From contig QANU01076928.1 of NCBI GenBank assembly GCA_003254905.1, positions 521,207 through 585,206 of the forward strand: a stretch of DNA of 64,000 nt, read 5' to 3'. The position numbers and the translations under genes are program-made. The stretch is from Nissolia schottii (Eukaryota > Streptophyta > Magnoliopsida > Fabales > Fabaceae). This document shows positions 13,200 to 25,912 of the stretch, piece by piece. The first letter of the stretch is position 1. Each line of letters starts with the position of its first letter. The notes beneath the pieces were generated by a model. The model saw only the letters and a program-made list of their open reading frames with translations, made no database searches and was not told the DNA's origin.

Positions 13200-16100
13200 G
13201 TAAAAGCCTTAAGTAAAGTCAGAACCCAGTAGTATTACTTTTTTCACCCTGAAGGAACAATCAATTCCATTCACCATCAGCAGTCCTCTACCATTTGCTT
13301 GCGTGTCAAATCTATAGGCTGCTGCTATGCATCCATAATTTGACCCCTTATAAATGCAAATGCAAATGCAAACCACGTAGTAATTTCTATTGATGTGTTG
13401 ATGACGTAACAAAAACTGTAGTTGAATTTGTTAGACTTGGCGTAATGATTGGTTAAACTTGGTACAAAAAGTCATATTTATAAGTTAAGGTGATTAATAT
13501 CTAAGTTGGTTTTTAAATATTTTTATTGGTGTACATAATAATACTTCAACAAATATTAAGTATAAGTGTTTATATGTGTGAGATAATTTTCACTTCTTAA
13601 ATTAATTTTTAGAGTTGAGTTAGGTTAATTTAATTTTTTAATATGTTCAGTCTTGTCAACTTCATGTTGCCAATACAGTCATCTAGTCTTGAGCTGTGAG
13701 GGGAGTGTGAACGTTTAAAACGTTACCTTTGTTAATTTCTAAACATTTCAAATAAAAAGACTAACGACAGTAATTTTTAAAATGTTCAAGAATTAATTGG
13801 AATTTTTTTAAGGACAAATGTAGATACCAATTTAAATTTAAGGATCAAATTTGCCTTGCAACTTATCTTAACCTACACTAAAGATCAAGATCATTCATTT
13901 AGTGCATGTTTAGATATTTTGATGGGAGGATGCTTAAATTGATTTTGGTTGGATAGAAAAGTGAAAAATAATCACTCTTAACATTTTAAAATTCATTGTG
14001 AAAATTAAAACAGAAAATCAAACAAACATTTAGACTCAGCCAATGAGCTTGAGTATTCCTCTCACACATCATAAAATTTATAATCACATGAAAATGTGAA
14101 CTTCATAATATATCTAAGAAAAGTTTTATACTCTATTAAGTGTGCAAAGAACTTTTTTTTTTTAAATAAACATGTACATAAAATAGAGAACAAACAAAAA
14201 TGTCGGCTAATTTGAAATTGCACAAAAATGAGCCACGGCATCGAGAGAAAAGCAACTTAATAAAAGCCGGCAGAGAGTTTTATGGAGAACGTGCACGCGC
14301 GTCGGGTACCCAAAAATGTCGTCTTCACCATTTCAGCTCCTAATTAGCACCAATTACTTTCTTCTTGTTGGGCTATTTTTGACTGAATAAGTAGAGTAAT
14401 AATGTTAGCTTGGCAATGCTAATCACGTGTCTTGATGGCCATATAATCTATAAATAATACCAAGCCGAAATTCCTAGTAATTATTTGATTCGGAATGACC
14501 ATTCTTGGTTAGACCAACAAAATTATCTTCATCCACAGCAACCTGACATGGTGCTAGCCAAACGACTTCGCGTATGGAATAATCTAAAATGCTTGCGCAC
14601 CTATTTAGAATTTCAAGACAAATTGTGTAAATAGATCAGGGTAACATATTTCACACGAGACTCAGTGACACTACCGATAAAAAAAAAACTTGTATATACA
14701 ACAAGCACATCTTTATTTTTAATCAATAAATTTTTTGCTTAATAAGAAAAGCAAATTATACTAGAAAATTGACCGTAAAGCTACCGAAAATTACAAACTG
14801 ACAAAGCAAAAGTATCAATAAAAACCGCCAAAAAAAATTGAGATAGAAAAACATAACCCATGGGAGCTAGAAAGAGTTATAGATCCCCATAATAGGAGAA
14901 GATTACATTATATAAAATGTTATTTGTACACTATAAAAATATAGTTATTCAACAAAATAAATAATATTAAATACATGTATACATGAACACATAAAAATAT
15001 TTGACAATAATATTTATTTATCTCTTCTATAATAATATTAAACTCACACGTGTATAAATATGAAAAATGTTTAGTATCAACGTTTATTTATCTGTTATAT
15101 AATATTTATTTATCTATTTTAGTGGTTATTAAATGAGTGTTTTGATAATAAATAAAGTGAGATTCATTCCCTTTAAAAAATAAAATAAAAAATCTCATTA
15201 AATTCATAAATAAAAAATAGAACCTATTTACTTTATGAATTTTACATTGAGATAATCACTCATTCACTTTTGATATTTAACGTGAAGGATGTCATTTTAC
15301 ATAATCATCCATACTATAAATGTATTCTTCAAGTAAAACATGCATCCAGTAATAAATTTAATATAATTACTACGATGTTATTAGTGTTAATTTAAAAAGT
15401 AACACAAACCACAACATGTCAACACAGCAATTAAAAAAAATTTATAAGACACAAACACAAGATATATAAATATACAATTAAATATTTATAATAATATTAT
15501 AATACTTATCAATCTACTAATTTTTAAAACATCTTAAATTTCTTTTAAAATATATGAAACATTTAAGATATTTTTTTATGTACCAATACTTATTAATTTT
15601 TCAAAATTTATATTATTATAAATTATGTAATATTTAAAATATTATTTACTCAAATATATACAAATACAACTCAAAATACATTCAAATATAACTTACTTAA
15701 ACACAATTAATTATAATTTTTTTATTTAAAGACTTGTAAATATGTGCAACCTGTGTTAGTTGAACACATGACACGATAGTTGCATAAAGTAAACTTGCTT
15801 ACTAACTCGCTTCATCTTTCGAATAGGAAAAAAAGTAAGGAAGAAATATACACGCGCTTCGGACAGCGATTGGGTTTTAATGTGGGGGAAAATCATAGTC
15901 TGATAAAATGATAAGGAAGCAGATCTCTGACTAGAAAAGCGGATGCCATTATGCAGGGATACCCACCACCCACACGCCCGCTTCCCAGTTCCCGCTCCTC
16001 CCAACCATCCCCACAACCTCCCCTCAATCCGCGCGTGCCAAACACCGCCTTCAGCTCATGGCTTTTCTTCATCCAACGGCTCTGAATCGCTCACCGGGTG

Positions 16101-16634
16101 TTTCCCACGACGCCCAACATTCCTAAAGTACCAACCATTACAACTACTACTAGTGAAGCTAAACACAAATCCATTACATTAATTCAAACTATCATCATCA
16201 TCATTATTATTACTATTATTATTATTATTATTACTACTACTACTACTACGGGTCCAGTAATTGAAGTAGCCAAAGCACAGCTTAACAAAATCAGAAATCA
16301 CTTTCATCCACCACCAACATAATCTAACTACCACCCTAGCTAAAGTAGAACAAAACTTGTAAAGCACATTAATAAGAAGAAACATAAAAAGGTATATACA
16401 ATATATAAGTTTTTCATTCATTTAAATGTTAGATAAAAACAGACATACCAAGTACTACTACTCTACTACTCCCTCTACGATAACGAGCTACGCTAATTAA
16501 AAGCACAAAGCATGATTATGAGTGGAAAGAAAAAAATAAAGGCAGATTAGATACGAGGGAGAATTACACGACGCCGTTTAAAGCCTACAAAACGTGAACT
16601 CAGTTACACTTTCTCTATGACTCTCATTCACCGT
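13200..16634. other. Intergenic DNA, including the 3' side of the ERF gene
   Basis: No supported gene. An open frame on the minus strand at 13209-13412 matches nothing known. The stretch 15840-16100 is less AT-rich but has only short frames. A run of CAT/TTA/CTA trinucleotides lies at about 16193-16250. The last few hundred bases before 16635 should contain the 3' UTR of the ERF gene. Confidence 0.45.
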
Positions 16635-17192
16635 TTAAAGCCACAACGGCGGGGGTTCGTTCAAATCGATTGGGATCCCGCGCCGAATCAGCCCTAGGAA
16701 CGACGCCGTCGAAGCGCCTTCCGCCGTCACCGGTCCACCTCCTCCGGGAACAGCCACGGTGACCTCGCCGCGCCTGAGGTGAGAAAACGCCGGCGCTGGC
16801 GGCGCCGGCACCACGTGAGGCGGATCGACGCGGTTGATGTCCTTCAGAACGCCAGTGTGGAGGAACTCGCCGAAGACGAAGCTTCCTCCGCCGGCGCGGG
16901 AGGGGACTACCGGCCAGCGGTGATCGGAGGAAGGAACGTTGAGGTCGAGGCAGAGTCCGGATCCGGCGGCCATCGGCGCCGGAGGGAAGTTGGTCTTGGC
17001 CTTGGCTCCACGGAGAGAACGGGCGGCGCCGTCGTACGCGAGGGCGGCCTCCTCGGGAGTATCAAACGTTCCCAGCCAGACACGTGTCTTCTTCCATGGA
17101 TCGCGAATCTCAGCTGCATAGCGTCCCCAGGGTCTCTTCCTAACCCCTCTGTAGTGTCCCTCGCGAGAACCCGGAGAAGACGAAGATGCCAT
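16635..17192 (-). CDS. ERF12-like: ERF-type AP2 transcriptional repressor with EAR motifs (AtERF12-like), 185 aa
   Basis: Nuclear DNA-binding protein of the ethylene-response-factor family that should bind GCC-box-like promoter sites and repress. One AP2/ERF domain spans residues 14-70, with the [19 protein letters not shown] and [17 protein letters not shown] blocks; the Ala and Asp that mark ERF rather than DREB proteins are present. Two EAR-type repression motifs are visible: LCLDLNVP at 80-87, directly after the AP2 domain, and DLNEPP at 176-181 at the extreme C-terminus. This is the layout of group VIII (B-1) repressors. I chose the ATG at 17192, which has a good context (ACCATGGC) and begins [12 protein letters not shown]. 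The open frame runs 28 codons further upstream, but that extension is hydrophobic and not ERF-like. Intronless, as is usual for the group. Much more GC-rich than its surroundings. It is the divergent-side neighbour of the RLP4-type gene, as in Arabidopsis. Confidence 0.95.
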   Translation of the reverse strand: MASSSSPGSREGHYRGVRKRPWGRYAAEIRDPWKKTRVWLGTFDTPEEAALAYDGAARSLRGAKAKTNFPPAPMAAGSGLCLDLNVPSSDHRWPVVPSRAGGGSFVFGEFLHTGVLKDINRVDPPHVVPAPPAPAFSHLRRGEVTVAVPGGGGPVTAEGASTASFLGLIRRGIPIDLNEPPPLWL

Positions 17193-17350
17193 GGTAGCAA
17201 AAACTGTCAATAAAACAAAGCTGAAGAAGAAGGAGCGAAGGAAGAGTGTGGTTGTGATGAGAGTGGAGGGACCCACATATGCCTCCCGTAATCGTCGGCT
17301 GGCCGGCGCGACTGCCCTCTCTCACTTTGCTGCTACCTCGCCTTTTGGTT

Positions 17351-17359
17351 TTATATATA
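17351..17359 (-). promoter_or_regulatory. TATA box of the ERF gene
   Basis: Reads TATATATAA on the minus strand, about 160 bases upstream of the ATG at 17192. This would give a leader of roughly 130 bases. The only strong TATA candidate between the gene and the N gap. Confidence 0.6.
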
Positions 17360-17527
17360 CACGAGTTTTTGGATAAAACGGTTGCTTTTACTGCGAGCCG
17401 TTGATCTTGATCAGGGGAAACGGACGGGTCAGATGTGATGGGGGGTGACGATAAAAATGGGGGTGGGACCCAGTGGGAGAGCCGCCGGGTGATGAGACGT
17501 GTGAGTGGGGGGAGGGGGCGCCGGGAG

Positions 17528-17535
17528 TGACGTCA
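17528..17535. promoter_or_regulatory. TGACGTCA palindrome (TGA/bZIP-type site) upstream of the ERF gene
   Basis: Perfect 8-base palindrome TGACGTCA about 335 bases upstream of the ERF start codon, in a GC-rich promoter segment. This is the core recognised by TGA-class and other bZIP factors. Occupancy is inference. Confidence 0.4.
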
Positions 17536-17818
17536 GCCCTACTACTGATCTTGTACGGAGTTGGCTGAGCGCGGCGCCTGACATTTTAAAAGAAAAAATA
17601 AAAAATAAAAAATAAAAATTTAATTCTGGTTTAATTAATATGTGATGTGTTTGGGGATTGGAGGGGGGGAGAAGGCTAATGGGGATATAATTGGGGGTGT
17701 AATAAAGAAAGGTTTTATGGGAATTTGAGTTTGACATGAGGAAAAGGGAAAAAGAGGGTACAGTGGATGAGGTGTGAGAACTTGATTGGAGGGGAAGGGA
17801 GCAGAGGAGAGGTGGGGG

Positions 17819-17933
17819 NNNNNNNNNNNNNNNNNNNNNNNNNNNNNNNNNNNNNNNNNNNNNNNNNNNNNNNNNNNNNNNNNNNNNNNNNNNNNNNNNN
17901 NNNNNNNNNNNNNNNNNNNNNNNNNNNNNNNNN
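17819..17933. other. Assembly gap of 115 N
   Basis: Unknown bases flanked by G-rich sequence: GGTGGGGG on the left and repeated GGTGT units (17935-17970) on the right. The gap probably lies in a GT-rich tandem repeat that failed to sequence or assemble. Apparent reading frames running through it are meaningless. It lies about 630 bases upstream of the ERF gene. Confidence 0.99.
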
Positions 17934-19489
17934 GTGGGTGGTGTGGTGTGGTGTGGTGTGGTGGTGGGGGGAATTCAGATTTTCAGAGTGACTGCAGGAT
18001 GCAGGAGGAGCAGACGCCCACAGCCCACAGTGTATGTGCCTACACATAAGGATGTAATTATGATCACGTGAATCCCTACTTAGCCTTTTCTATTTTTTTT
18101 TCCCATTTAAGCTATGAGTTAGAAGAAAGAAATAAGAGTTGAACCTTGACTTCTCAATGTACAAGAAGTAAGAATAACACTAAGCTTTGTTGTTGGATTT
18201 ATTAGTTTTAAGAATCATCACTTTCGTTTTGGGCCATCTTTGTTGATTCTCTCCCCCTCCCTGCACGAGGTCACGTCTCTTAAGATTATTACTTTTTTAT
18301 TATTATTATTATTATTATTATTTTTATCTATTTGTATTTTTTTGGTGTCACTTTGTATGGTATGGTGTGTGGCAGGACGGCAACTTTTTATTTGATTCCC
18401 TTTTTGTTTGCTGTGTTGGGTGTTTGGATACTGTTTACTTCGTTGTGTCTAACTATACAGTAGACTTGACTGCATCTGTGCATAGGTGATGGGACTTTGG
18501 TGTTGGGAGGGAATCAGGGGATAATAATCTCCATGAGCTAAATTATCTATTTACTCAGGAAAAAATATACACTACTTTTTGGCATGAAAATGTACTATTT
18601 ATTGTTTATAAGGTTAGAACTTTTTATATTCTCACCTCTAATTAAAATTTTTTACTCTTTTTTTACAGAATGAGTTGGCATTTTCAGAAATTTAGTGTAA
18701 CTTCTCTTTCGAAATATATTTCTGTTAGTAGTCCCACCTATAATTATAAGCAAACACACTGCAAGCTAAGCTGCTGAGACTGACCCACCCAAGTGATCTG
18801 TTGAACCAGCAGCGGTAATGGTTCCCATTTGTTCGCCCAAATTAAGTGTCCTAGCTTCTATTTATAACAGTACACGTAAGACTCACTCATGAATCCACAA
18901 CTCACAAAAAAACATCAAAGAAAAAAATTGAAAATATTTTAAAGCTTCATGTGCAGTGTAGCTTGAAGCGACTGTAATTGGATGTTGATTTAGAGGTTGG
19001 ACTTAGATAAGGCCTGCGGTTTGATTTCAGATCTGTACTTCATAGATCCACACATTGAAATATAAAAACGGGACATAGTTTGGTATATACTATGTGAATT
19101 GAACCTCAATTATTTGTACTTCTATAGAACATTGTGCTATCTATTTCCAATTGAACTACGTGTTACAAATCCTCTATTAAAAGATAGAAGATAAAAAATC
19201 AATATAGACTTTCTGACAAAAATAGGAGGGCGGCGGGGGGTTAAACATGGTAATGTACAAAAAAAAATTCTGATTTACAAATTAGGGGAGTTCTCAGCTT
19301 GTAAGAAATGATTCAATGGAACTCTGGGGAAACCATCACAATATGAGAATACTCTGGAATTCATCCTGCATAAATAAGAGGTAGATTCTTCTATTAGAGC
19401 AGGAAAATAAAAAAGAGCAAGGAGATTGAAGGCTAGAAGCAGAAGAATGCTAGGACAGACTTCAAAAGATATACCAGAACAATGGGATG
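17934..19489. other. Intergenic DNA between the ERF and RLP4-type genes
   Basis: Starts with the GGTGT-type repeat beside the gap. A (TTA)n run lies at about 18296-18321. No gene seen. The last few hundred bases should contain the 3' UTR of the RLP4-type gene, which is transcribed leftwards and stops at 19490. Confidence 0.5.
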
Positions 19490-22400
19490 CTATGATGATG
19501 AGAGCAAGATAGGCCCATTCTCGGAAGCATTGTGAGCATTGCCATAATTGTTATGCCTTGTCATCTGGATATCACGTGAGAACTGGGTCCTTGCTTTTGC
19601 ATATGGAGCTGCCCTTGCTACAAAAGAAAATCACCAGTATTAATATTAAAGATAAGTGTACTTTCTTTATGCTTAGCAAGGTTAACTATGGGAGTTTCAC
19701 CATTCTCCCTAATTTTACGCAGGTTTGGAGTTACAAATTTTCAGACCGCAGGTGAAACTAGACCTTTTCAAATCCATGGTGATTTCCAAGTAAAAATACA
19801 TCAATAAGAAAGTTGCACCCAAATATGTACATAATACCATGAGTTGCTAAATTTACTCAAATCAATATCACGGAGTAGACATATAATAATGTCTTCTGTT
19901 GATTACAAAGAGAGAAAGGTGAAAATTGAGGATGTGAGACAAAAAAAAGAAGGCAATATATTACAAATTATTCTTTACGATCCATACATAAACGGCTGGC
20001 CTTGTACAGTTATTTGTATTATTAAAATTAAATAATACAAGTCAATTAATTACAAGCGCAGCACAACTAGTCTAAGCGCAACCTATTAACATTCACAGCG
20101 TATTAAGACAACTGTATCAGACAAATGAGGAAGATCCTTACCTGCAATTTGCTGAGTTCGAAGGATATTCTGCCGCCTTTTCCACCAGCACACTGAACAG
20201 GTAGCAAGAAGTAGAAATGCAAAAGTAGCACCTATCCCAATACCAATTTTACCACCAGTAGAAAGATGAGGTCCGCATGTAGGTAATCCCGGTATACCAC
20301 ACAGACCCGCATTATCAGTAAAACTGCAGGCACCCGCAAATAGATTTAGCAACTTTAATCACAACGAAAGTGGACAAATAGCATGTAAATCAGTAAATGA
20401 ACGTAAAGTTCATTCTATAGTCAATCATTGATAACAACATACTTGAAGCTAGCTCTGTGCAGAAGTCTTCCTCCAAGAGTTGCTGGGACCCTTCCAGACA
20501 AGAAGTTGCCATTAAGGTTCCTGCATGCACACATTTCAATAGACTTCTTGCTTCTTGTGTGTATTATGGGTTTTTTAAGAACTAGAGAAACTTACAGCCT
20601 CTGTAATGATGTCATCTGTCCAAGGCTTTCTGGAATTGAGCCATTGAACAAGTTATAGGACAAGTCACTGCAGGAGTACAAGGCATTCAGAAAAGATATC
20701 ACCATGATAGCCAAACCAAAGATTCCATCTTTCAGTAATCTGATACAACTGGACCAGAATAATGGCAAGAGATGAAATAAAATATGTAGATGCTAATGCA
20801 AATACAATAGGATAGGATAGGGATATTCAACGGATCTTGCTCTCCCTAATTCTAAAGTTCCTGCCAACACAACTAATGACATACAATAGGATAGGAATAT
20901 TCAAGGGATCTTCTAGCTCTCCCTAATTCTATAGTTCCTGCCTACTCAATTGATGCCCTCTGCTTCCCTAATACCCGCTTATTTACATTTTGCTTACTAA
21001 GTGTGTTTGTTTCAGCTCATTTAGCAAACCCAAAAAAAATCACTTTAACTAAGAAAATCAGATCTCGTACATGTGGATAAATTTTTTAAGTAATCAGTTT
21101 TTAGCTTTTTCAGCTCAATTAAAAAAAAATCAATTTTTCCAAAAGCTGAAACAAACAGGCACTAATTCTATTTCCTAACTACCAAGGCTCATTAATCAGA
21201 GGCCTGATCCCTTGATAATACCTGGTCAGTGATCCCCATCATAATCAAACATTCAAACATACTTTCAAGAGGTTTAAATAGAAAGCACAAAGAACATGAA
21301 TCATCTATGTCAGTCACTGAGGTACAAATAGCATTTCCAAATTTTACACCTTAATCAACCCGTCATTATTTAGTACTAAAATGTCAACCCCAAACATTAA
21401 CCATATATCTAAATATCTGACTCCTTTTCTATGTAATTTTTTTAATTAAATTACCCATTGGTTAACTTTTACAAATAAGGGTAATTTTGTGAAAAGGATC
21501 ATTCACGATACTGCTATCTATTCAATGAAAAAATCCACTTCACAAACATATTACATACAGTGGAACAATTTCCTTTATTACTTTCTTTTTGTTCTTTATT
21601 TTTAGGTCTTAATATAATTGGTTTGAAAGAATCCATCAGCATCAATCCAAGTAACAAATCACCCAAGAGTTGCAGGAAATATGAAGATTAATATGAAGAA
21701 TAAGGGGAAAAAAATAAGTCTTAGGAGAAAAAATACTTATACAAGTTCATATTTCATGCTGGCCATATCTTGTTCCCCGGACCTTGCTTGCCTCAAAATT
21801 TTAAATAGATTTTATACATTCTTATTCATCTAGAACTAAGGCTTAATTCACATGAACTGGAGCTGGCACCAAATTGCAATCTCACTGTGCTGAGAAAGAA
21901 AAACATATTGGCATTGTACCATGTATTTTATGCACTAGAAAATAAAAACAACTAAATAAATCAGTTATGTGAACTAACAAAAAGAAAAATAAGTCACTTA
22001 CAGCACTTGCATGCTAGTTATTGTTCCAAGCGAGGATGGTATAGCTCCACGAATGCTGTTTCCACTCAAGTTTCTGTGATGTACATGCAAGTAAAATAAG
22101 CATAAGGAATGACATATGAACATTTTTTCTCTTTAGCTTGTTTCTAAATTTTAGGGAATAGCGAGTTAAGAAAAGGAAAAATATAAAAGATCAGACAAAA
22201 TATACAAATATCAGTACTTCTCATTTGTTATTTAATTATCACCAAATACATCATGCATAATTTCTACATCCATGCATTGACATAAATATGAAGGCGCACA
22301 ATATCTTTGCTTGAAATACAAAAGAGACTATTTAGAACTTACAGGGTTTGTAGATTGTGTAGTCTGGATATGTCATCCGGCAAGAAACCCTTCAGACCTT

Positions 22401-25400
22401 GATTGTCAAGACCACTGTTCATCAACAGAAGCAGCACCATGTAACAAATAGAGAGGTTAAATACTCAATACAGCTTTCAATGTAACACAATGGCTTTGTA
22501 CCCTAGTGGTACCAACTTCTTTGCTAAGTGCAGGCAGCAGGGTGGAGTTCTAAAATTATTTTCAGTGCAATCAGGGCCAAAAATAATTTAAGAAATGGAG
22601 GGTCAATATATGGTTTAGGGTTTTGGGTTTAGGGTCAATATATGGGCCATTCAGAAAAGGAACATAAAAAGGTTGATTTCACAAAGCAAAGCAAAACTTA
22701 AGCTTGCCAAATGATGGAAGACAACATGCCAGTAAAACAAAATATATTAGTGCAATCAGGGCAAAAAATAATTTAAGAAACACAGGGTCAATATACAGGC
22801 CATTCAGAAAAGGAACATAAAAAGGTTGATTTCACAAAGCAAAGCAAAATTTAAGCTTGCTAAATGATTGAAGACAACATGCCTGGAAAACAAAATATAT
22901 TTGTTTGAATGTGAGCTTTCTTTGTGTGCAGAAACAAGCCAAAGTCTTCTAATTTGTTAATTTAGAAGCTCTGACACTGAATACAAAGTATTGATTCTTA
23001 GTTTTGGTACAACAAGAAAGAAAAGATTGAGAAAGGAAAAGCAGGTAAAGAACTAATAAGACAAAAAATGGTATTAAATGCTACCACACAACCAAATGTA
23101 CAACAAAAATCAAATAATAAGGGTAATAAGAAATTACAGTCCATCAATGACCCATTTGCTGCTATTTTTGTCTAATTGGCAATCTGCTCCAGTCCATGGA
23201 TGTTGCTGAGGAACACATGGATCACCATTCCACCCAAACCTTGGAGGTAGCCCCAAAGCCTTCTTCAAAGTTTGTAAAGCCCTAACTAGAGTAACCGAAC
23301 AATGATCAACTAGCAAAATTTTAAATGCATTTGAATTGCCAGAAACCAAATTCATCATCATTAATAGTACAGGAAATCAGTGGGAAAAAAAAAGTAAATG
23401 GCACAATATCATAAAGAAACCAATCAATACTAAGCTTGAATATCGTCTCCGACAGGGAGACAATTAAAGAATAACAGCCACAATCAATGTAGGAGAACTG
23501 TGAAGAGACAAAGAGACCTAAGAAGCATGATAATACATCTAAAAGTAGCAAGCACCATCACATAATAGGGTCAAAACCCATTCCATGCTGTACTCTTAAT
23601 GAACCATAAACACAAATAATGGAGTGGCTTTAGGTACATGAATTAATAAGTATAAAAAAAAGAAGCCAGAAACTGTATAATTCTGTGTGACTAGTACAGC
23701 TCTTAACAATGTGCATATTATGTTATAGCTCAATTCACAAAGACCTAACACAGATCCTGATTGCATGTATATCATGGGTATTACAAAATCATTCGAGTCC
23801 ACTAAAAATTCAACCCACATTTTATTTGATCATATAATAAATGTGACACATGATTAGGATGAACATTAACTATGAAAAACATTACAATAAACAGGGTCAG
23901 TAAATGTACCTTCATCTAATAAAGTTTTTGACTCAACCGTTATAACCTCAAATATCTCAATGGCATTGATTATGGCAAGACTACCATCTTTTTTCGGGCT
24001 CAAAGTTATTGCCAGAATCCTCCCATTAACAGTAACAGTTCTATTCAGTACAAGGGCAGTATACCGGTCACCGCTCATTTTCACAATGTCAACATCTTGA
24101 AAAGCAACATCACCATTTATCATAATGTCAAAGACCCTTTGACCTATGCCAGTAACTGAGTTATCAATCTCTGCAAAATGTAACCAAATGGAATAGTTTT
24201 TGTTGGAATCCACATCCAATGTATATGTTAAATCAGGTTGGCTACTGCTACTAACAAGCGCTGATCGATAAAGTGTTTCTGGATAGAAGTTTGGGGGATG
24301 TGAAGCTTGTTTGATTCTAGTTTCAACGGATCTAGGTCGATCAGAATCCTGACCAAAAGTTTTAATGTGTTGCCAAAATCTGTCCCCTCCCCGTGGATCC
24401 GCACCATAATCTATGCCAAATTTTGATTGCCCAAAACCACAACTCAGTCTTTTAACTGTTCTAAGCATTATCCCTTGATTCCACTCTGATCCAAAATAAT
24501 AAGCTTTATCATCAATTTGAAGAATCTCAATTGAAAGGATAGCCGGATCTCCATGACCTGTGCTATGGAAACAGATTGAGACAGAACGATCTGTAAGAAA
24601 CACTTGGGCTTCAGTAAATGCTTGATCATCCTGACTGGTCCAACCTGATTTCAAAGAATATATTTGAGTTCCTTGAATAGAGATGTCAAATAGAGGTTCA
24701 TTGGTAGCTCTGGGCTGTGCAACGAGCCCAAAAAATATCCTCACTGAGTAGTGCCCCTTTGGTACTCCATTAATGTTGTAACAATTTGAAGGACCTTCAG
24801 ACAAAGGGAAATAGCGAAGAGTTTTGAGGGGAGGGGTAATGTAACTTGATGTAGATGCATTAGTCGGTATGCCTCCTGTATATCCAAAGTCTTTATGCCA
24901 AAGGGTAGTGGTTGGTTTTGTGTCAACATTTTTGCGAGCCCCGCAGCTTATGCGCATAGCAAATGGCCCTGCAATGAATATAAAGTTTCAGAAACTTGAA
25001 CCAAGTCAAAAAGGAAAAACCATATGAAAAATATTCACACCAAATTGTAAAAATCCTAATCCTCTGGAATGTGCAAGCAACCATGCTGCTTTCATCGACA
25101 CTAAGATTCACCCAAAAAAAAAAAATCAACAACCATTTAGCAATTGCCTCTTGCTGTACATGAATCTCAACATGCATCTATAGATTGTTAGTATATTACA
25201 CTCACAAAGCGGGAGCATAATCTGATCACACCCCTTAAATGTTGCTTAATAAAATGCAACAGTTCGCGCAATATATAAGCAGTAAAGCAAGCTTCATGAA
25301 CCATGGTGACTAGCATAGAGTTAAGGCAAGAAATTTCAATTCGGTACCTATTCTTATTCAGAATGGTGCTAAAAAAATGAGGTTAAACTAAATTTGCTGC

Positions 25401-25912
25401 AGACAAGCTGGCTACTTTTAACATTCATAAGAACAAAGTATACAACTACGAAGAAATATCTACCATGAACCATCCAAACTTGACTAACCGTTCACTATAA
25501 GCTAAAAATAGTATTAATTTGTTTTGTCAACGAAATTTCCTTTTCTTCTCATATTTTTCCGAATAAAATCCCAAAAAAGGGGGGAAAATGTGAATACAAG
25601 TTGCATTAATTTGCCTTTTCTACATTCCACAGCAATTTCTCAGGCGCAAGATGGAATCCCATGGACTCGTTGCTCAGATTCAAACATTAATTCTACGCCC
25701 AAAAACGCATACGCGTCGTTCCTCGGCATCTCAATTCGAAGCAAAAACGAAGTGAAAATTCAAACAAATCCAGAACTACGAAAAAATCCTAACGCATCAG
25801 TGGTTTTCCCACTTCAATGTAGAGATTAGCAGCGCAGCTCACCTCGTTTAGCTGCACGAACAGTGAAAGCGCAGCACAGGATGAGCATCCAAAGCAGAAG
25901 GAATCGAAGCAT
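19490..25912 (-). CDS. RLP4: Malectin-like/LRR receptor-like protein without kinase (RLP4 type), 626 aa, 9 exons
   Basis: Plasma-membrane receptor-like protein that probably senses cell-wall sugars; in Arabidopsis RLP4 is reported at cell edges. Joined minus-strand exons: 25912-25843, 24968-23910, 23285-23138, 22414-22343, 22073-22002, 20667-20596, 20520-20443, 20323-20142 and 19617-19490. All introns are GT-AG, phases agree, total 1881 nt. Residues 1-21 (MLRFLLLWMLILCCAFTVRA) form a signal peptide. A malectin-like domain fills about 25-370 (MRISCGARKN, YTGGIPTNAS, SCGFGQSKFGIDYG). The next exon has the linker GLPPRFGWNGDPCVPQQHPW. Leucine-rich repeats follow; three consecutive repeat exons are exactly 72 nt and in the same phase. 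One transmembrane helix lies at about 550-572, then a basic stop and a cytoplasmic tail of about 50 residues without a kinase. The length equals, from memory, the 626 aa of Arabidopsis RLP4 (At1g28340). Introns hold a Tourist-like MITE and two tandem duplications. Confidence 0.95.
20802..20955. repeat. Tandem duplication in an RLP4-type intron, about 75 bp unit
   Basis: Two adjacent diverged copies at 20802-20880 and 20882-20955. Both run from ACAATAGGATAGG through CTCTCCCTAATTCTA to GTTCCTGCC, with several substitutions and small indels. They lie in the intron between the second and third LRR exons. Confidence 0.8.
21001..21162. mobile_element. Tourist-like (PIF/Harbinger) MITE, 162 bp, in an RLP4-type intron
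   Basis: The left end reads GTGTGTTTGTTTCAGCT and the reverse complement of the right end reads GTGCCTGTTTGTTTCAGCT, a near-perfect terminal inverted repeat. The flanks share the trinucleotide TAA (20998-21000 and 21163-21165), matching the 3-bp TWA target duplication of PIF/Harbinger elements. No coding capacity. Inserted within an intron, so probably harmless to the host gene. Confidence 0.72.
22565..22901. repeat. Tandem duplication of about 150-185 bp in an RLP4-type intron
   Basis: Copy one spans 22565-22748 and copy two 22750-22901. Both start GTGCAATCAGGGC and run through CCATTCAGAAAAGGAACATA to CAAAATATATT. Copy one carries about 30 extra bases containing two TTTAGGG words (22613-22633) and a repeat of GGGTCAATATATGG. 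The telomere-like words are probably local slippage. Confidence 0.85.

Noticed and set aside
13209-13412. 67-codon minus-strand frame next to the SINE
   Set aside because: No recognisable family, and low-complexity repeats (CICICI) come from a TGCAAA repeat.
16779-17213. 144-codon plus-strand frame over the ERF gene
   Set aside because: Arg/Gly-rich shadow of the GC-rich AP2 coding strand; the minus strand has the clear AP2 domain.
17193-17276. Upstream extension of the ERF frame giving a hydrophobic leader
   Set aside because: It would add a membrane-like leader to a nuclear factor; the downstream ATG has a better context and the expected N-terminus.
22613-22633. Interstitial telomere-like TTTAGGG words
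   Set aside because: Only two units, within a local tandem duplication; slippage is enough to explain them.
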